Shown piece by piece: positions 31,952 through 44,495 of a stretch of DNA of 64,000 nucleotides. The stretch lies in assembly GCA_015178975.1 (NCBI GenBank), contig WHVD01000175.1, positions 1 through 64,000 of the forward strand, read 5' to 3'. The stretch is from Hysterangium stoloniferum (taxonomy: Eukaryota > Basidiomycota > Agaricomycetes > Hysterangiales > Hysterangiaceae). Under the pieces are notes generated by a model that saw only the letters and a program-made list of their open reading frames with translations, was not told the DNA's origin and did not search any database. The stretch's first letter is position 1; each line of letters opens with the position of its first letter. The translations under genes and the position numbers were made by a program.

Positions 31952-33139
31952 TACGTTATATGCTAGTTCGCCTAAAATTTCGAAGAACGGGTACACGAAG
32001 AAATACAGGCACGGAAACACTAGCAGGAGAGTTATCTCTGATATACTAGTACGGACCCAGGATCTCAGGGTCAATTCGGTGTAACATCGAAATACGTGTC
32101 TTTTTGGCCAACCACGAAACACCATTCACACTATTGCACTGTATTGCATGTTTGCCGAAGATTTCAATGTTGCCAAGTTTCAAGCAGCTGGTGAGTTGAC
32201 AGTTCTGACTGCCGACGTGCTACGGTTGATGCATTCGTTAGGCACTCATGGATTTCTGATCCCAAGCAAGCGCTAAACAACCTCGCACTCGACAATATTT
32301 GTAGTATGTTTGTAGATCCTGTGACAAAAACAGTCGAAACACAACAAACAAAAATGCAAGACACTAACATACTTCGGAACAAAGATGATTCGTCAGATAC
32401 TCGCTTGTTGAAAGGCTGCTGTCTAATGCAGCCTTACATTGGCATCGGTCCAGACGTTGATAGGACCAAACTGTATTCCTCGAGAACGGCGAGTACGGTA
32501 CACGATGATGACGGTAAGTAAAACGATATATGATAAAACTACTATGCGCGTCTGTGATAACGTAATCAGTATGTCGTAAGCCACCAGGCTTACACTTGTT
32601 CTATAATCTGTATTACTCCAAGCATCAAGCTTATCTATAGCTAATTACATTAGGTGTCGAAATTTTATCTCACTGATCTGCCATTTAGCCTATGGTAGGA
32701 ACAAGCTTGTATTTCTGTTAATTACTTTATGTGTTCACATTCGATACTGTAAATAAATACCATAGATCTTCTCATGCGGTATCATCTCTTCAGGGGACAA
32801 TCTACTAGGCTTAGCATATTGTGATCAATATTCCCTTCTGGAAATTTTCTAAAAATAGTCGGGCCGCAGGTAGCTAGCTACTCTCCCAAAACGCTATGAG
32901 TGCCACCCAAAATGGATCGGTCTAGATTGCTACGAAAAGGTTTTTAATTAATCGGACTGATGAGACAACTTCCCCGATATTTTGTTATATATCTGTAGCT
33001 TTGTTGTTGTTCCAGGCATAGCCATTGGAAAATCTTTATTAAAAGTGGTGAACGGCACCTGTGTTCAAGGATGTTGTTTCATATGCGTGATTGAGGAGAG
33101 GGGGGCGAATCTACATTAGCATATACATCAGATAAAGTC

Positions 33140-34843
33140 TAAAGTTGAGGTCTATTTCAGCCAAATATAGAGCAGTTGAAGATAATATGAAGGTTCTGTG
33201 TGATGGCGTTCGGGTTGTGAAACCACGTGTTGATGCCAAAAATAACACTGCTAAGAGTTGTACGGCCACAGCCGGTAGTGGTCAAGGCACAATTACCATG
33301 CGCCACTTTTCGGAGATTGACTAAAATCCGTGCAGTGAATATTGCATGGAAGACGCGCTGTATACTGTTGTAGCAATGAGACTGTGATGTCTGAATGATG
33401 CGGAAAACGAAAGAGATGCACGGACAGTATGAGGTTGGGCGCGGGTTTGGGCTAGGTAAAGTGAAATTTAGAGTATGTAGCTTGTAGGAGTATTGGTGGC
33501 ATACGTCAATGACCAGAAGGTTTATGTTGATAATTGATATGCCTTCCAGGTGGTAAGGTTACAACATGATCGTCAAGTCTATGATATACCTACGCACCGA
33601 CGAGATATACATAGTACAGTAGACCTTTCCCCGCAAGCAAATTAGCTGGCATCTTACGAGTTAGCTGAGAAACATACCGTCTCGATATAATGTAACAACT
33701 AAACGGGATCTGCTTATTATGACTGCGAGGAAGTCCCGGGGCGATTTTAAACTTGTTGTTGACGTTTGTCAAGGCTAGGCAGGACTCACGGTGTTGAAAG
33801 CACTTGAAGATGGTCAGTACTGAGATAACTAAAAAGAGCACATACGTAAGCGAACACTGTCATCTACGGAATGTCACGTACTTGTTTCAAATACTGCAAC
33901 CAAGATGTAGTTGATAAATATCATGTTGCCAAACGATCCAGCAAACGTAGTCTACACCGCTTGGACTTGGTCCGACTGCATGGCTCGTAATGGTAAGATA
34001 TTTGAATCACACCGAAAGATGAGTGGTTTACATGTGACGAGCGAGAGACTGTGGTAGGCGAAATATCCAGACGGGCACACTATTAACAGTTTTGCACAAA
34101 AGAGCGATATTGCTACTTTGCTATTTTCCCCCCAAACAGCCCAGGTTCTGAAGACTAGAACAACTGCAACACATCGATTTATTTGGCTGAAACTCGGGTT
34201 CTGAAAGGGCACATACATTCTGCAACAATTGTTCCAGCTATGAGCATTACTGGCAGACATGGCAAGCAGGTCCTCAGAGCGCTACCGTTCTAATCATGAT
34301 GGGCTTCATACCTCCAGCTAGTTTGTATAGAAAGATCACAGGTGCTTGGCGTTGTACTTAATGGCCCGAACCGGACTAGTCAGGGGGGATTTTTCAAATC
34401 GTTTTGAAGTGCCAGATCAATTTCTACTTCACGTACTATAGAGAAAAATTGCACCATCCAGAAATGCGGGGTATTTCGCAGCAAAATATAGAATTTTTCC
34501 GGCGTTCCAAGGAGTGGACCAAATGAGATCAATTTCTTCCCCTAAGTTCAAGAAGTGGTCGTATAACTGCATCCCACAAGCTTCAGCCTCGATCTACATT
34601 TATCCTTAAGTATTCTCAACGCACCAATAAGGTATAGCTGGCTACTATGAAACGATTAGTACTATAGACAGAACAATGATTTACAAGTGGCAGAGCATGC
34701 ATACTATCAGAATACTAGAAGATAATCCAGAATCCATACATAATTCAACTTGTAGAACGCTGAAGGCTTACCCCTATAGCACGGTCGCTCTCTACAAGCA
34801 ATGACAGGGCCTGAATGTTGATGGTGTGCGATGGAGACATCAT
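33140..34843 (-). pseudogene. DUF6533-like membrane protein gene, copy C
   Basis: This is the third copy of the array gene, with the expected start position at 34843. The block at 34000-34230 reads VVLVFRTWAVWGENSKVAI then SLFCAKLLIVCPSGYF, as in copies A and B. It is the most diverged copy: short deletions occur near 33930 and 34010, and the segment homologous to 26060 has lost several bases near 33285. Its unit ends abruptly at about 35186 where unrelated sequence begins. Confidence 0.58.
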
Positions 34844-35189
34844 GTAATATACTGGTTTGGCTAAAATTCAGATGAAATGGTATGTGAAGGAATACATTAG
34901 CAACGATGAAGCCGTCTTTAGTAGACTGGGTCGGTAAGTTTCGGGACCACAAAGTTGGCGTATCATAGAAATGTGTCTCCGTAAGATAAAAGAAGCCATC
35001 AAAGGTATTGTATACGCCAAAATTGCCAGAAGACGTCATAATCATGATCTCCGATCAATCGGCACTGTTGATATTCTTGTGATGTGCGTAATAAATGCAC
35101 TTGGAGTCATAGGCACACTGATAGTAATCATGCAGCCGTGCCAGAGTTTGAAATTTTGTATGGATGTGCATAGGTTTGCGATCCACGGA

Positions 35190-36515
35190 ATTCCCGGTAA
35201 TAGTCCTTAATACTCTTCAGTAAATATCCCATAGAGTCCCTGGGTAATAGTCTGGGGAGTTTCTGGGGATTAGTACAAGGAGTATCAGAATAATTACCAG
35301 GGTATGAGATGGACTTGGCTTCAGCTTATGTGCTGCACCCTCGTACACTCATTCAGGTATCCATATTTCGAGCTGACAGGACACCTAAAGGAAGATGTAG
35401 ATTCCAGAGTTCCCATGGGAGTTCCAGGAATTGAGCATGCTGACAGACAAGAGGAATAGAGACTGGATCAGGACTGTAACTAGTACTAAGTTGTGATTCA
35501 AACTGGATTGTATGTACAACATTCAGCTAGACTATAGAATATGGAATGTATGTAATCCCAAATCCAGTAATAATAAGAGACAAAACAGGTAATCATAATA
35601 TCAGGTTGAGTAAACACCAAACTAGGTGTTAGGAATGGAACAGAATGGAATGGAATGGAAGTGGGGTGCAAAACATGACAGGGCATTTAACCATAACTGG
35701 AGTGGAGCTCAGTTAGAGGGGTTCCGGAAGTCCAGTTGGAGTCCAGTGACTTGGTGCACAAGACAGTGTTGGGTATAGACAGGTGTGACAGATGGGTACA
35801 GACAGTGTGATGGGTGAGGCCCAGTGGGAACTCCAGTTGTGACTGTATGTTGGGTTCCATACAGTGGGTTGGGTGCATATAGGGTGGAGTCTGGGTCCTG
35901 GCGGGTTTTCCGGTAGTGGGTATAGAGAGTCAGGTGCAGATAGGGTGGGTGTTAGATGTATGTACATGGCAGGTCTCCAGAGAAACCTGCGGGATATCCA
36001 GTAGGACTTGGCTTCAGCTTATAGGCTGCACTCTCCTGAGATCATGTCATCCAATTTCAGACAGGTGGATGGGAATCCTGGGGAGTCTGGGCGGGGTTTG
36101 TGGGTCGAGGGGTTGTAGGTTGGAGGTTGTGGGTCGAGAGGTCAGGGAGTTGAGATAAATAAGAGAGATAGATGCATCAGAACCCATGGGCTCCGACTAG
36201 TGAGAGTGGTGTAATTCAAGGAGGAGTTTAGAGTGGAAAATGTATTAGATTACTGAGACTCCGGGTACTAACTCATATGCACCCACACCCTTTATGCACC
36301 AATTGTCAGTTTACTGGAATTTCTGCCTGGACTCTGTACGTCAGACTTGTCTACATTCAACCTCGTTACATTGTGTATCAGTCACTGGAATACCTGCCAG
36401 ACTCCATCCCTGTCTATGTCTGACTTTGTCCCACACATCAGTCACTGGACCCCACTCAGAAAACCTATGGGTATTCCCCCCGCGAACGAGACCTCATTTG
36501 CACTTGGCATTGAAA
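35190..36515. other. stretch without recognised gene; paired direct repeat
   Basis: The words GGACTTGGCTTCAGCTTAT and (T/A)GGCTGCAC-like ends occur at about 35311 and again at 36005, nearly 700 bp apart, and GGAATGGAATGGAA forms a short simple repeat near 35640. TCAGTCACTGGA-type words recur near 36305, 36380 and 36440. No coding frame with a recognisable family was found. Confidence 0.4.
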
Positions 36516-36519
36516 GGGG

Positions 36520-37023
36520 TGTCTTCACCATTCAAACCGTCCCCCTCGCCCTTCGCCGTTTAAAAACATCGTCTTCGCCATTCAAACTGTTGCCCTTGCC
36601 ATTCAAACTCCAATCTTTGCTGTTGACAGTTCTTTGTCACAATTTTGATCACCGTCAAGTCATCTTCGATCGCCATTGGCAAGTGTTATAGTCATCATTG
36701 CCATTTCCAAAACATCTTTGTCGCTGTATGTTATTGTCATCGCCATTTCAAATCATCATCGCCGTTTCACTATTGGTAAATGTTATTCTCGTCACCATTC
36801 AAAATGCTGATCAAACATCTTCATTGCCATTCAAAACATTAATCAAAAAGTCTTCATCGCCATTTCAAATCGTCTTCGCCGTTGAAAACACTAATCAAAA
36901 TGGTCTTCATTGCCATTGTCAAATCCTCCTCTTCACCGTTTCACCATTGACAAACATTATTGTCATCCCCATTCAAAATGCCGCTCAAATGTCTTCATCA
37001 CCGTTCAAAACACCAAAACCTCT
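36520..37023. repeat. degenerate ~22-bp minisatellite, left part
   Basis: Units of the type CATCTTCGCCATTCAAAAC are repeated with much variation. It ends exactly at the target duplication of the solo LTR and resumes at 37627. Confidence 0.85.
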
Positions 37024-37626
37024 TGTGAAGGGTATGCATATATCATGATTGGACTGTGGAATAATATACATATTATAGTATTTTATTATCTAGTTTTTAT
37101 TTCCTTTCTTTAATTCTTTATACTTTTCGAGCATACCTTTATTTTGTAGTTCGAAGCTTTGTGTATATCTGTGGGCGCTCTCAGTGCCAAATGACAGAAC
37201 CTTTTTACCCAGCAGACACCACCTCGTAACGACTCAGACGTCAAATAGCAAGAGGTGTCAAGGGTAATATCTCTGCTACCTATAAAGGTAGCGTCTTCTT
37301 GCATACTGATAATATTTGGACTCGAACCGCGAAGGTCGAGTTCCACTCTCAGGACTCCGCGCTCATCGACACTGTAGTCGACTCACGCTGCTATCTCTTT
37401 ACCTCTAGCTACAAGTTGTACCATAAAGGTCAACTCTTCTATTCTCTAATTCTAGTCATCACGAGCAACTGTACAGTTGCTCCTGTGACGTGTAGTGCAT
37501 CCTTATACTAGTACTATCAGTCTAGTAATCTATAGTATTGTACTGAATGGTCAATACTCCTTAATAGTAGTTGAATAAACACTATTCTTTGTATATTGAG
37601 CGGTCAGAATCTATCGACTCTTCACA
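37024..37626 (+). repeat. solo LTR (603 bp) with TSD CCTCT
   Basis: It starts TGTGAAGGGTATGC and ends CTCTTCACA, and CCTCT directly flanks it at 37019-37023 and 37627-37631. It shares ATATTGAGCGGTCAGAA-type sequence near its 3' end with the LTRs at 42574 and 55335. A perfect target duplication around a lone LTR indicates LTR-LTR recombination after a full-length insertion. Confidence 0.95.
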
Positions 37627-38930
37627 CCTCTTCATCACCGTCCAAAACCTCTTCATCGCCATCCCAAAACCTCTTTGTCACCATCCCAAAACATCTTCAT
37701 CACCATCCCAAAACATCTTCATCATTGTCCCAAAATATCTTCATCGCCATCCGAAATACCACTCAACCTCCAATCTTTGCCGCCCATGGCTCTTCGTCGT
37801 GATCACCATTGCGCATGGCATTGAAAGGGTGTCTTCGCCATTCAAACCATCGCCTTCACCATTTAAAACATCGTCTTCACTATTGAAAAACTTCTTTGTC
37901 ACTATTCAAAAATCCCTTAGTCGCCATTCATAAACGTCATCGCTGTTTGACAACATCTTTGTCACCGTTCAAAAGTGTCTCATCGTTGTTCAAAAACGTC
38001 TTTGCCATTCCAAAGTGTCTTCGTTGCCGTTCATAAACATCATCACTGTTTGAAAATGTGTTTGTCACCATTCAAAAATGTCTCATCGCTGTTTGAAAAC
38101 ATGTTTGCCGTTCCAAAACTTCTTCTTCGCCGTTCAGAAACATCATCGCCGTTTGAAAACTTCTTCACCATTTGAAAACTTCTTCACTGTTCAAAAACCT
38201 CTTCGTCGCCATTCATAAACGTCATCGCTGTTTGAAAATATCTTTGTCACTGCCATTCGAAAGTGTCTCATCGCTATTCGAAAACATCTTCGCCATTCCA
38301 AAACATCTTTGCCATTCCAAAACATCTTTGCCATTCCAAAACATCTTCGCCGCCATTCCAAAACATCTTTGTCGATCAAACAAAACATCTTCATCGCCAT
38401 CCCAAAACCTCTTTGTCACCATTCCAAAACCTCTTCATCGCCATCCCAAAACCTCTTTGTCGCTGTCCCAAAACCTCTTCATCGCCATCCCAAAAACTTT
38501 TCATCACCATCCCAAAACCCCTTCATTGCCATCCCAAATGCCACTCAACCTCCAATCTTTGCCGTTGATGGCTCTTCATCTTGATGATCTTGATAACCAT
38601 TGTCTCGATTCCTGTTGGCGACATTAATTCTCCTCACTGTTCTAAAACATCTTCGTCACTGACCCAAAACATCTTCATTGCCATCTCAAAACCTCTTCAT
38701 TGCCGTCCCATAACCTCTTCATTGCCATCTCAAAACCTCTTCATCGCCGTCCCATAACCTCTTCATTGCCATCTCAAAACCTCTTTGTCGCCGTCCCAAA
38801 ACCTCTTTGTCGCCATCCCAAATCATCTTCATCGCCGTCCCAAATCATCTTTGTCGCCATCCCAAATGCCACTCAACCTCCATTCTTTTCCATTGATGGC
38901 TCTTCATCGTGATCATCTTGATCACCATTG
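37627..38930. repeat. degenerate 22-bp minisatellite, right part
   Basis: Units such as CCTCTTCATCGCCATCCCAA followed by AA are repeated for about 1.3 kb, best conserved at 38390-38520 and 38690-38870. The plus-strand frames through it give a repetitive Ser/Pro/Lys-rich product and are not supported as genes. A longer sub-repeat (AATGCCACTCAACCTCCA then TCTT) recurs near 37755, 38537 and 38868. Confidence 0.88.
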
Positions 38931-38934
38931 TCTT

Positions 38935-39562
38935 GACCTCCTCGACCGTGAGGGTGCGTGTGATGCGAAGGCGCTGAGCTCGGTGGTGAAGCAGCAGCAG
39001 AAGGACAAGGCCACACGGTATGCGGTACGCGGGTGTGGGGTATCATGGAGGAGATGTTCAAGTTTCTGCACACGGGGAAGAGCAAGAGCAAGGCATAGAA
39101 GTGGATGGTGACCAAGGCGACGTTCGTGGGTGAGGGCTTCACATGCAAGCCAATGAAGATGGAGCAGTTTGTGCGGCCGATGGCACTGCTGTTCAAGAAG
39201 GTGAATGTGATGCACTGTGAGTTGGCGTCATCTTTCTTGTGTTGTCTGTTGCCATTTTGATGCTGGCACCCCCTCTTGGAGCTGACTTGAAGGCCACTTT
39301 TCAGTTGTCAATTATTGGCGTGAAGAAGAACCCGCAGTTGCCGATGTACACACAGCTCGGTGTCATGACAAAAGGTACAATCATCAAGGTCAATGTGTCG
39401 GAGCTTGGGATGGTGACTATGGTGGCAAAGTGGTGTTTGGGAAGTACGCGCAGATCATGAACAACCCTGTACGTCAAAGGCATCTGTATCTTTGCACAAA
39501 TGGGATATCAACAGGTTAATTGTGTGCAGGTGAATGATGGCGGCATTAATGCAGTACTTTGT
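38935..39562 (+). pseudogene. NSA2: NSA2 ribosome biogenesis factor pseudogene, N-terminally truncated
   Basis: NSA2 is a nucleolar protein needed for 60S ribosome assembly. The C-terminal half of the family is recognisable in pieces: [79 protein letters not shown], then [13 protein letters not shown] in a shifted frame and NDGGINAVL. The expected tryptophan after KSKS is replaced by TAG near 39098, and two bases are missing near 39414. Two interruptions have intron-like ends: one begins GTGAGTTGG near 39212, and one runs from GTACGTCAAAG (about 39470) to TGTGTGCAG (about 39530). Intron retention suggests a DNA-level copy rather than a processed one. It abuts the minisatellite. Confidence 0.85.
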
Positions 39563-42500
39563 AAGTGGTCATCTTTCTTTCGATCTTCTCTGCACTGTAG
39601 CAAGGAAAGGGACTTCTTTTTGGTGCTTAAGAGGCTCGCACTGATTAAAAGTCCAAAAGTGCGCTGGACAGAGGTCCAGCATCGACAATTATGGACTACA
39701 CAGTGAAGAGCTGAGTGGTTGGGTGGAGGAAGCGTGTGCATGGGAAGACTCACCGCTCAGGAGGGTGGGTAATCATTACGCATTAACAGCTCTCGTTACT
39801 GTATAATCCGCTAACTACAGTAAATATATCACATCAAAATATTGATACTTGGTTACTGCCGCTGTCTAAAGAAAGGGCTAGGGTGGGTGGGTAAAAATTA
39901 TTGTGTAGATATGTAGAGATAAGGATCAGAAGTCAGTGTTGAGAAAACAGAAAGGACTGAGGATTGACAGCGACGTCATAAGAGAACAAAAGGCGTGCGA
40001 GTCCTACATATGCTCAGCTGGACATTGAGTGCCAAACTACTCCCGGCACACCAGGGATCGTGCAGCACTCGACACTATCTCTGAGCTTGGAGGATTTTAA
40101 TTAAGAAAATGCACTTATTTCAAGTGCTTAATTGAACTGGTTTTGATGTAACTTTGTACTCGGATTGTTCTTCAAGTTGTTGGTCATCTCATTCTCATTG
40201 ATATTTGGTTCAGTTCATTGGTGCAAGAAGGACGACATAGACATGGTTTTCTGTGAGTCATAATGTGTTGATGCAGGAGGGGGTATATGCCAGTACACCG
40301 TGGACATGAACAAAAAATGTTGGTATTACTAAGTTACTGTATTGGACTACATAGCCTAGCACAAAATATACTGGCGACCCACAAGTGTCATCACAGTGAG
40401 ATTATTACTGAGCGGTGAAAACTAGACCACTTTAGCAAAATCTGTGTTGTAAGTTCATTCAAACTCCACTCACAGTCATTCTCTCTCCCTACCACTCATA
40501 TATATCCCATGGAGAATTCAGAAACAGATCCTGAAATGTGGGCAGCATTTATAGGTAAGTAATATCTTATAAGTCCATATGAACTTCCCTGAACTATTCA
40601 CATTATTCACAACTATTGGTATGTGGGAATTCCAGCCTTTCAAAAGTCCAATAATGCTTGTGGTAATTCCCACACATCCAATCAAGATATATCCTGTATT
40701 ACTTCCTATTTTTTAACGCATATAATCATATACTAACATACCTCTACACTGAAGCTGCTCACGGCGCAAACTGGACCAAAATGTCTCCCGCCGCATCATC
40801 AGTGACGAAGAATCCAACAACAATCATGATAGTGACAGGACTGAGATGACTGATGGTGAAGAGAACTGCGAGAGTATGCAGAGGGCTGATCAATTTACCA
40901 CCAAAAGGGGACAAAAGCAGGCCCCAATAGGGTGCTTTGACTAATAATATAAAGTAAAAATGGTTGGTAGATCTTTGCGGATACAGTATGGGGGTTGTGC
41001 ACATAAAACCATTAAAGACATTACACCGGTAGGTTTTCTCCTCACTGTATAACCCATCTCAAGCCTACTTTTGTCATTGAATATAGCCTGTAACAACTAC
41101 CCAAAAGATACAGATATTTATATGTCAGAGTATAGCTGTTCTGAATGGCATCTCATAGGGAAAGGGGAAGAAACCTCAGCAATCGTCATGTCCTTCATCA
41201 AAGCTCACACATGTTACAGTAGTATGTTCTCAATAATTATTGACATTATTGATTTTGCTTAAACACTGCCAATAGCTCACTGTTCCCAAATCTACTTGAG
41301 GAAAGAAAGCAAAAGCAATAATCAGTGGATTCCTTACCTTTGCGACCAGTCAGTCCATGTTTATTATACTCACAATCGAACAGGTACCCTCACCAGCATT
41401 TTCTACCAGCGGTGATTGAAATGACATCATTCAAAGCTGCCGCTTGAGTCTCACACCCCTCATCATACATCCAATGCTGACAATCCCAATTCCCTGCAAC
41501 ACCTCATCCCCCACCATTCCCCACCAAAATTTCTCTTTTGTTTTTGTTTCTGCTGGTATGCAATGTCTTGTCATTGTAGACTCATGATCAATATCATCCA
41601 ACCTCTCTTTTTGACCAAACTCAGCTGCTTTAATAGCAATATTCAATGTTTGGTATATATCTAGTGCAATATCACCAAGTAGACTGCTTATATACATACT
41701 GTCTAAGGCAAAGGAATCATCATGGGCTTGGACTGACATTATTGTGCCCATTCCCTATCCTAGTTGTGTTTTGTATTTGGGCTTTTTGGATTTACACCTG
41801 AGTCCTTTACATATATTCTCTAACAAAAAACCTGATTTACCATTATATATATTTAAGGCATATCCATCTTAGATTTTCACAGATACTAGTACTCTAAAGC
41901 AACAAATTCTCACAACTCATACAGAAGCGTGGAGTAACTGGAAAGAAAAAAATCACAAATAGGAATAGATTAATAGAAAGGCTAATCAGAGTCTCAACAA
42001 GGAATATAATGTGATTTGGATAGGAAGTGTAGAAGTTGACTGCCAGAGACTCAAAATATTTCAAACTCCAACACAGCAATGTGCTGTGCACTGCTGTGAG
42101 GGGTGCCGCGAAAAGTGGGCAATTGCTGCGAACACACATTTTGGTTTCAAACTAAAACAGAGTCATATTTTGAAAGGAAATACTCAAAATATCATGGTAA
42201 ATGATATATGCTATTAGAAAAGGGCCTAATACACCATTTTAAACATTAAAAAACTAAGTCTTAAAGTAAATTAACAGGCACCCAGTACACATATTGATAT
42301 ATTATGAAGAATAGATGGAATTTTATATCTATTTATGCTAGTCAAATGTGTTTTTGAGGATATTTTGAGGTGTTTGTGGCAGTCGTGACACCTGCACGGC
42401 ACTTTCCCATGGCCCATATATCGACAGCTGCTTCCATGATATCATGTGACCTCACATTTTTTTTTTTTGTTATATTTGTATCCCACTTCAAGCAACAATG

Positions 42501-42573
42501 GCTAACTGCGGCTAGGGGGTGGAAAGGCCCCCAGAGAAACTATGCTACGGTGGTAAGAAGTTCCAAGTGAGCT
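39563..42573. other. AT-rich intergenic stretch, no firm gene
   Basis: About 3 kb with scattered short frames. A possible small gene is noted separately at 40509-40945. The minus-strand frame at 41431-41751 (106 codons) has no recognisable domain. No tandem array or LTR was seen before the solo LTR at 42574. Confidence 0.4.
40509..40945 (+). CDS. possible small two-exon hypothetical gene
   Basis: An ATG at about 40510 opens a 15-codon start (MENSETDPEMWAAFI) followed by a good donor GTAAGTAA. About 200 bp downstream an open segment (40757-40944) reads RRKLDQNVSRRIISDEESNN and MTDGEENCESMQRADQFTT and ends at a stop. The acceptor joining them in frame was not found. The composition is acidic and disordered and no family is recognised. 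It may be a relic or chance. Confidence 0.2.
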
Positions 42574-42990
42574 TGTGAGGGATATGCCCTGGCCATGGTT
42601 TTATTATAGTAAAATACTCCTTTTATTTTATTTATATTTTACATATTTCACTCATATTTTCCTATTATTTACATTCTTCAAATAGTGCACCATTTCATTA
42701 GTTCGAAGTGCTGTGTATACTTGTGGGTGCACTCAGTTCCAAATAGAATGACACACTTTTTACCCAGAAACCACCACTCGTAAGACACTAAACTAGGTCT
42801 ACTATGAGGAGTGATTAGGGTAACGTGCCAGCTACTACATAAGTAGCACTATCTGAACTATCTGAGCTAACTAACATCTCAGGCTTGAACTCGTCATCTA
42901 GCGCTCTCTCTCTCTCACTCTCTCTAATAGCGCACTGCAATAGTTGATATTCTTCATATACAGAGCGGTCCGAACACATGACTCTTTACA
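42574..42990 (+). repeat. solo LTR (417 bp) with TSD GAGCT
   Basis: It starts TGTGAGGGATATGCC and ends ACTCTTTACA, and GAGCT flanks it at 42569-42573 and 42991-42995. It shares GTTCGAAGTGCTGTGTATAC and CTTTTTACCCAG with the 37024 LTR but is about 185 bp shorter. The perfect target duplication shows a complete LTR. Confidence 0.95.
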
Positions 42991-43213
42991 GAGCTTCGTG
43001 TCTACAATGGATTTTAGAGGGCTCGAGTCAGGGTGGGGACGGTGAAAGTCAGCGTATGGAGTCGGATGTAGCTAGAAGGAGAAAAAGAAAAAGAAGACCA
43101 AGAGAGGGATATTTACATCAGCCATGACGTTCAGGGATGATCTGTTGTGGAGGGATTGTGGGAGAGGTGTGGGGCAAGTGGGGAAGTTGGCATCACAATG
43201 GAGCCAGGTGGCT

Positions 43214-44140
43214 CTAAGGAGGTCCATAAGCGTGTGGTGCAAAGGCAGAGGTTTGGCAGATAAATTTTGCAACTGCTCTGAGCCCAGACTTTGTACCCAG
43301 CAGAAAGGCCAGGTCAAGATCATGTGAGACCTTTCGTAGGGGCCCACGCCAGTCTTTGTAAAGGGGGCAACTCGTTAAGATGTGGTCACGCATTTGGAGG
43401 AGTGCATACCCACAGGGGCATGCAGTGGGCAGGTTGGGGAGGAAGCGGTTGTAGTATTCCCCAAAGAAGCCATGCCCAAAGATTGCTTGACTGAGGCGAG
43501 TGTGCTGTGCGTGGGAACCAGTGAAACGTTTGTGGATGGCAGCGAGTTTGAGCAAGGGTGGTTTGGTGAGGATGAAAGCGGAAGCATTAGTGTGTGGCTT
43601 GGCTGCCCACTCTTTGCCCCATTCTTTGACTGCGCGGACTTTGGCCCTTTCCCGGGCCCAGGTCATGGTTGAGTGCAGTACTGACCTGGCTGTTGTGGCC
43701 CGTTTGGCTAGTGCGTCAGCGCGTTCATTTCCCTGTATGCCCATATATCCTGGGACCCAGGAAACTTCAACATTGGTGTAATGGTGAGAGGACAGCAGCA
43801 AATTAACATGCTTGCGAAAAAGCGTGGAGCAGAGCTGGGCTGGATGTGGGGACACATCAAATATTGATGATATAGCAGCCTGATTGTCAACCATAAATGA
43901 GATGTGCGTAACAGTAGGGAGGTGGTCAAGGATGTTGGTGAGGCGGGCAGCAGCACCCACAAGAGCAAGCATCTCAGCATCAAAGACACTGGCTCTGCGG
44001 CCAAGGCCCCACTGACCTGAGGCAACCTCCATGCCAAGGTGTACTGCCGAGAAACCACATCCCATCCGTTTATGGCCCTTGGATCATTTTCTCGACCCAT
44101 CTGTAAATATGACCAACTGGGTTGGATCTGACGAAATGGC
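43214..44140 (-). pseudogene. LINE RNase H domain and tail
   Basis: The domain removes RNA from RNA-DNA hybrids. The first acidic residue is in FTDGS near 44095, followed by a stop before the main frame (43214-44065). That frame holds DAEMLALVGAA, MVDNQAAISSI and GNERADALAKRA, the remaining catalytic acids. Downstream are HTRLSQAIFGHGFFGEYYNR and CPCGYALLQMRDHILTSCP, a Cys/His segment typical of the C terminus of this LINE group. It ends at 43214. Confidence 0.85.
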
Positions 44141-44495
44141 TCGAATGCGAGCCTTAATCTGGTGGATGAGCTTCTGACGGTCTTCTTGGGTGGGAGGACT
44201 GAGCTTAATCGGGCGCCCCATGGGTGTTCCCTCTCCCAGGGAGGCGGGACATATGGCAATAGCCTTTCCGACTTGGGACTTGTGAAGGTCGCCAGATGGT
44301 GGATGACTGTTGAAGGTGGGCGTTTTCCTGCATTCTTTTTTGACTGGTGCACAGGTCGGGGTTGCAGTGACAAGAGGGGATCATGTTCATCCCAACTGGC
44401 AGGAAGTCGGGCGAGGACCTGCGATGCGGCTGGAAGGGCCCGGAACCTCGTGGCGGCATTTTGTGACAGGCACTTTAGGAGTAGGGGTATAGGAA

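Larger units (their letters stand above)
20230..35190. repeat. three-copy tandem array of ~4.5-kb unit with DUF6533-like genes
   Basis: Matching blocks recur in the same order. The block starting ACTTGTTCTATAATCTG lies at about 20440, 24920 and 32595; the gene body at 20917-22647, 25922-27641 and 33140-34843; the upstream region with GGGAGTTACTTCAGGT near 23130 and 28330; a segment with TGCCAGAACAAGTTATG or similar near 23370, 28580 and 31130; and a second gene start near 24060 and 31920. Copies differ by many substitutions and by private insertions, so the duplications are old. Confidence 0.85.

Noticed and set aside
37571..38912. Ser/Pro/Lys-rich proteins on the plus strand
   Set aside because: The frames follow a degenerate 22-bp minisatellite and change identity with each frame.
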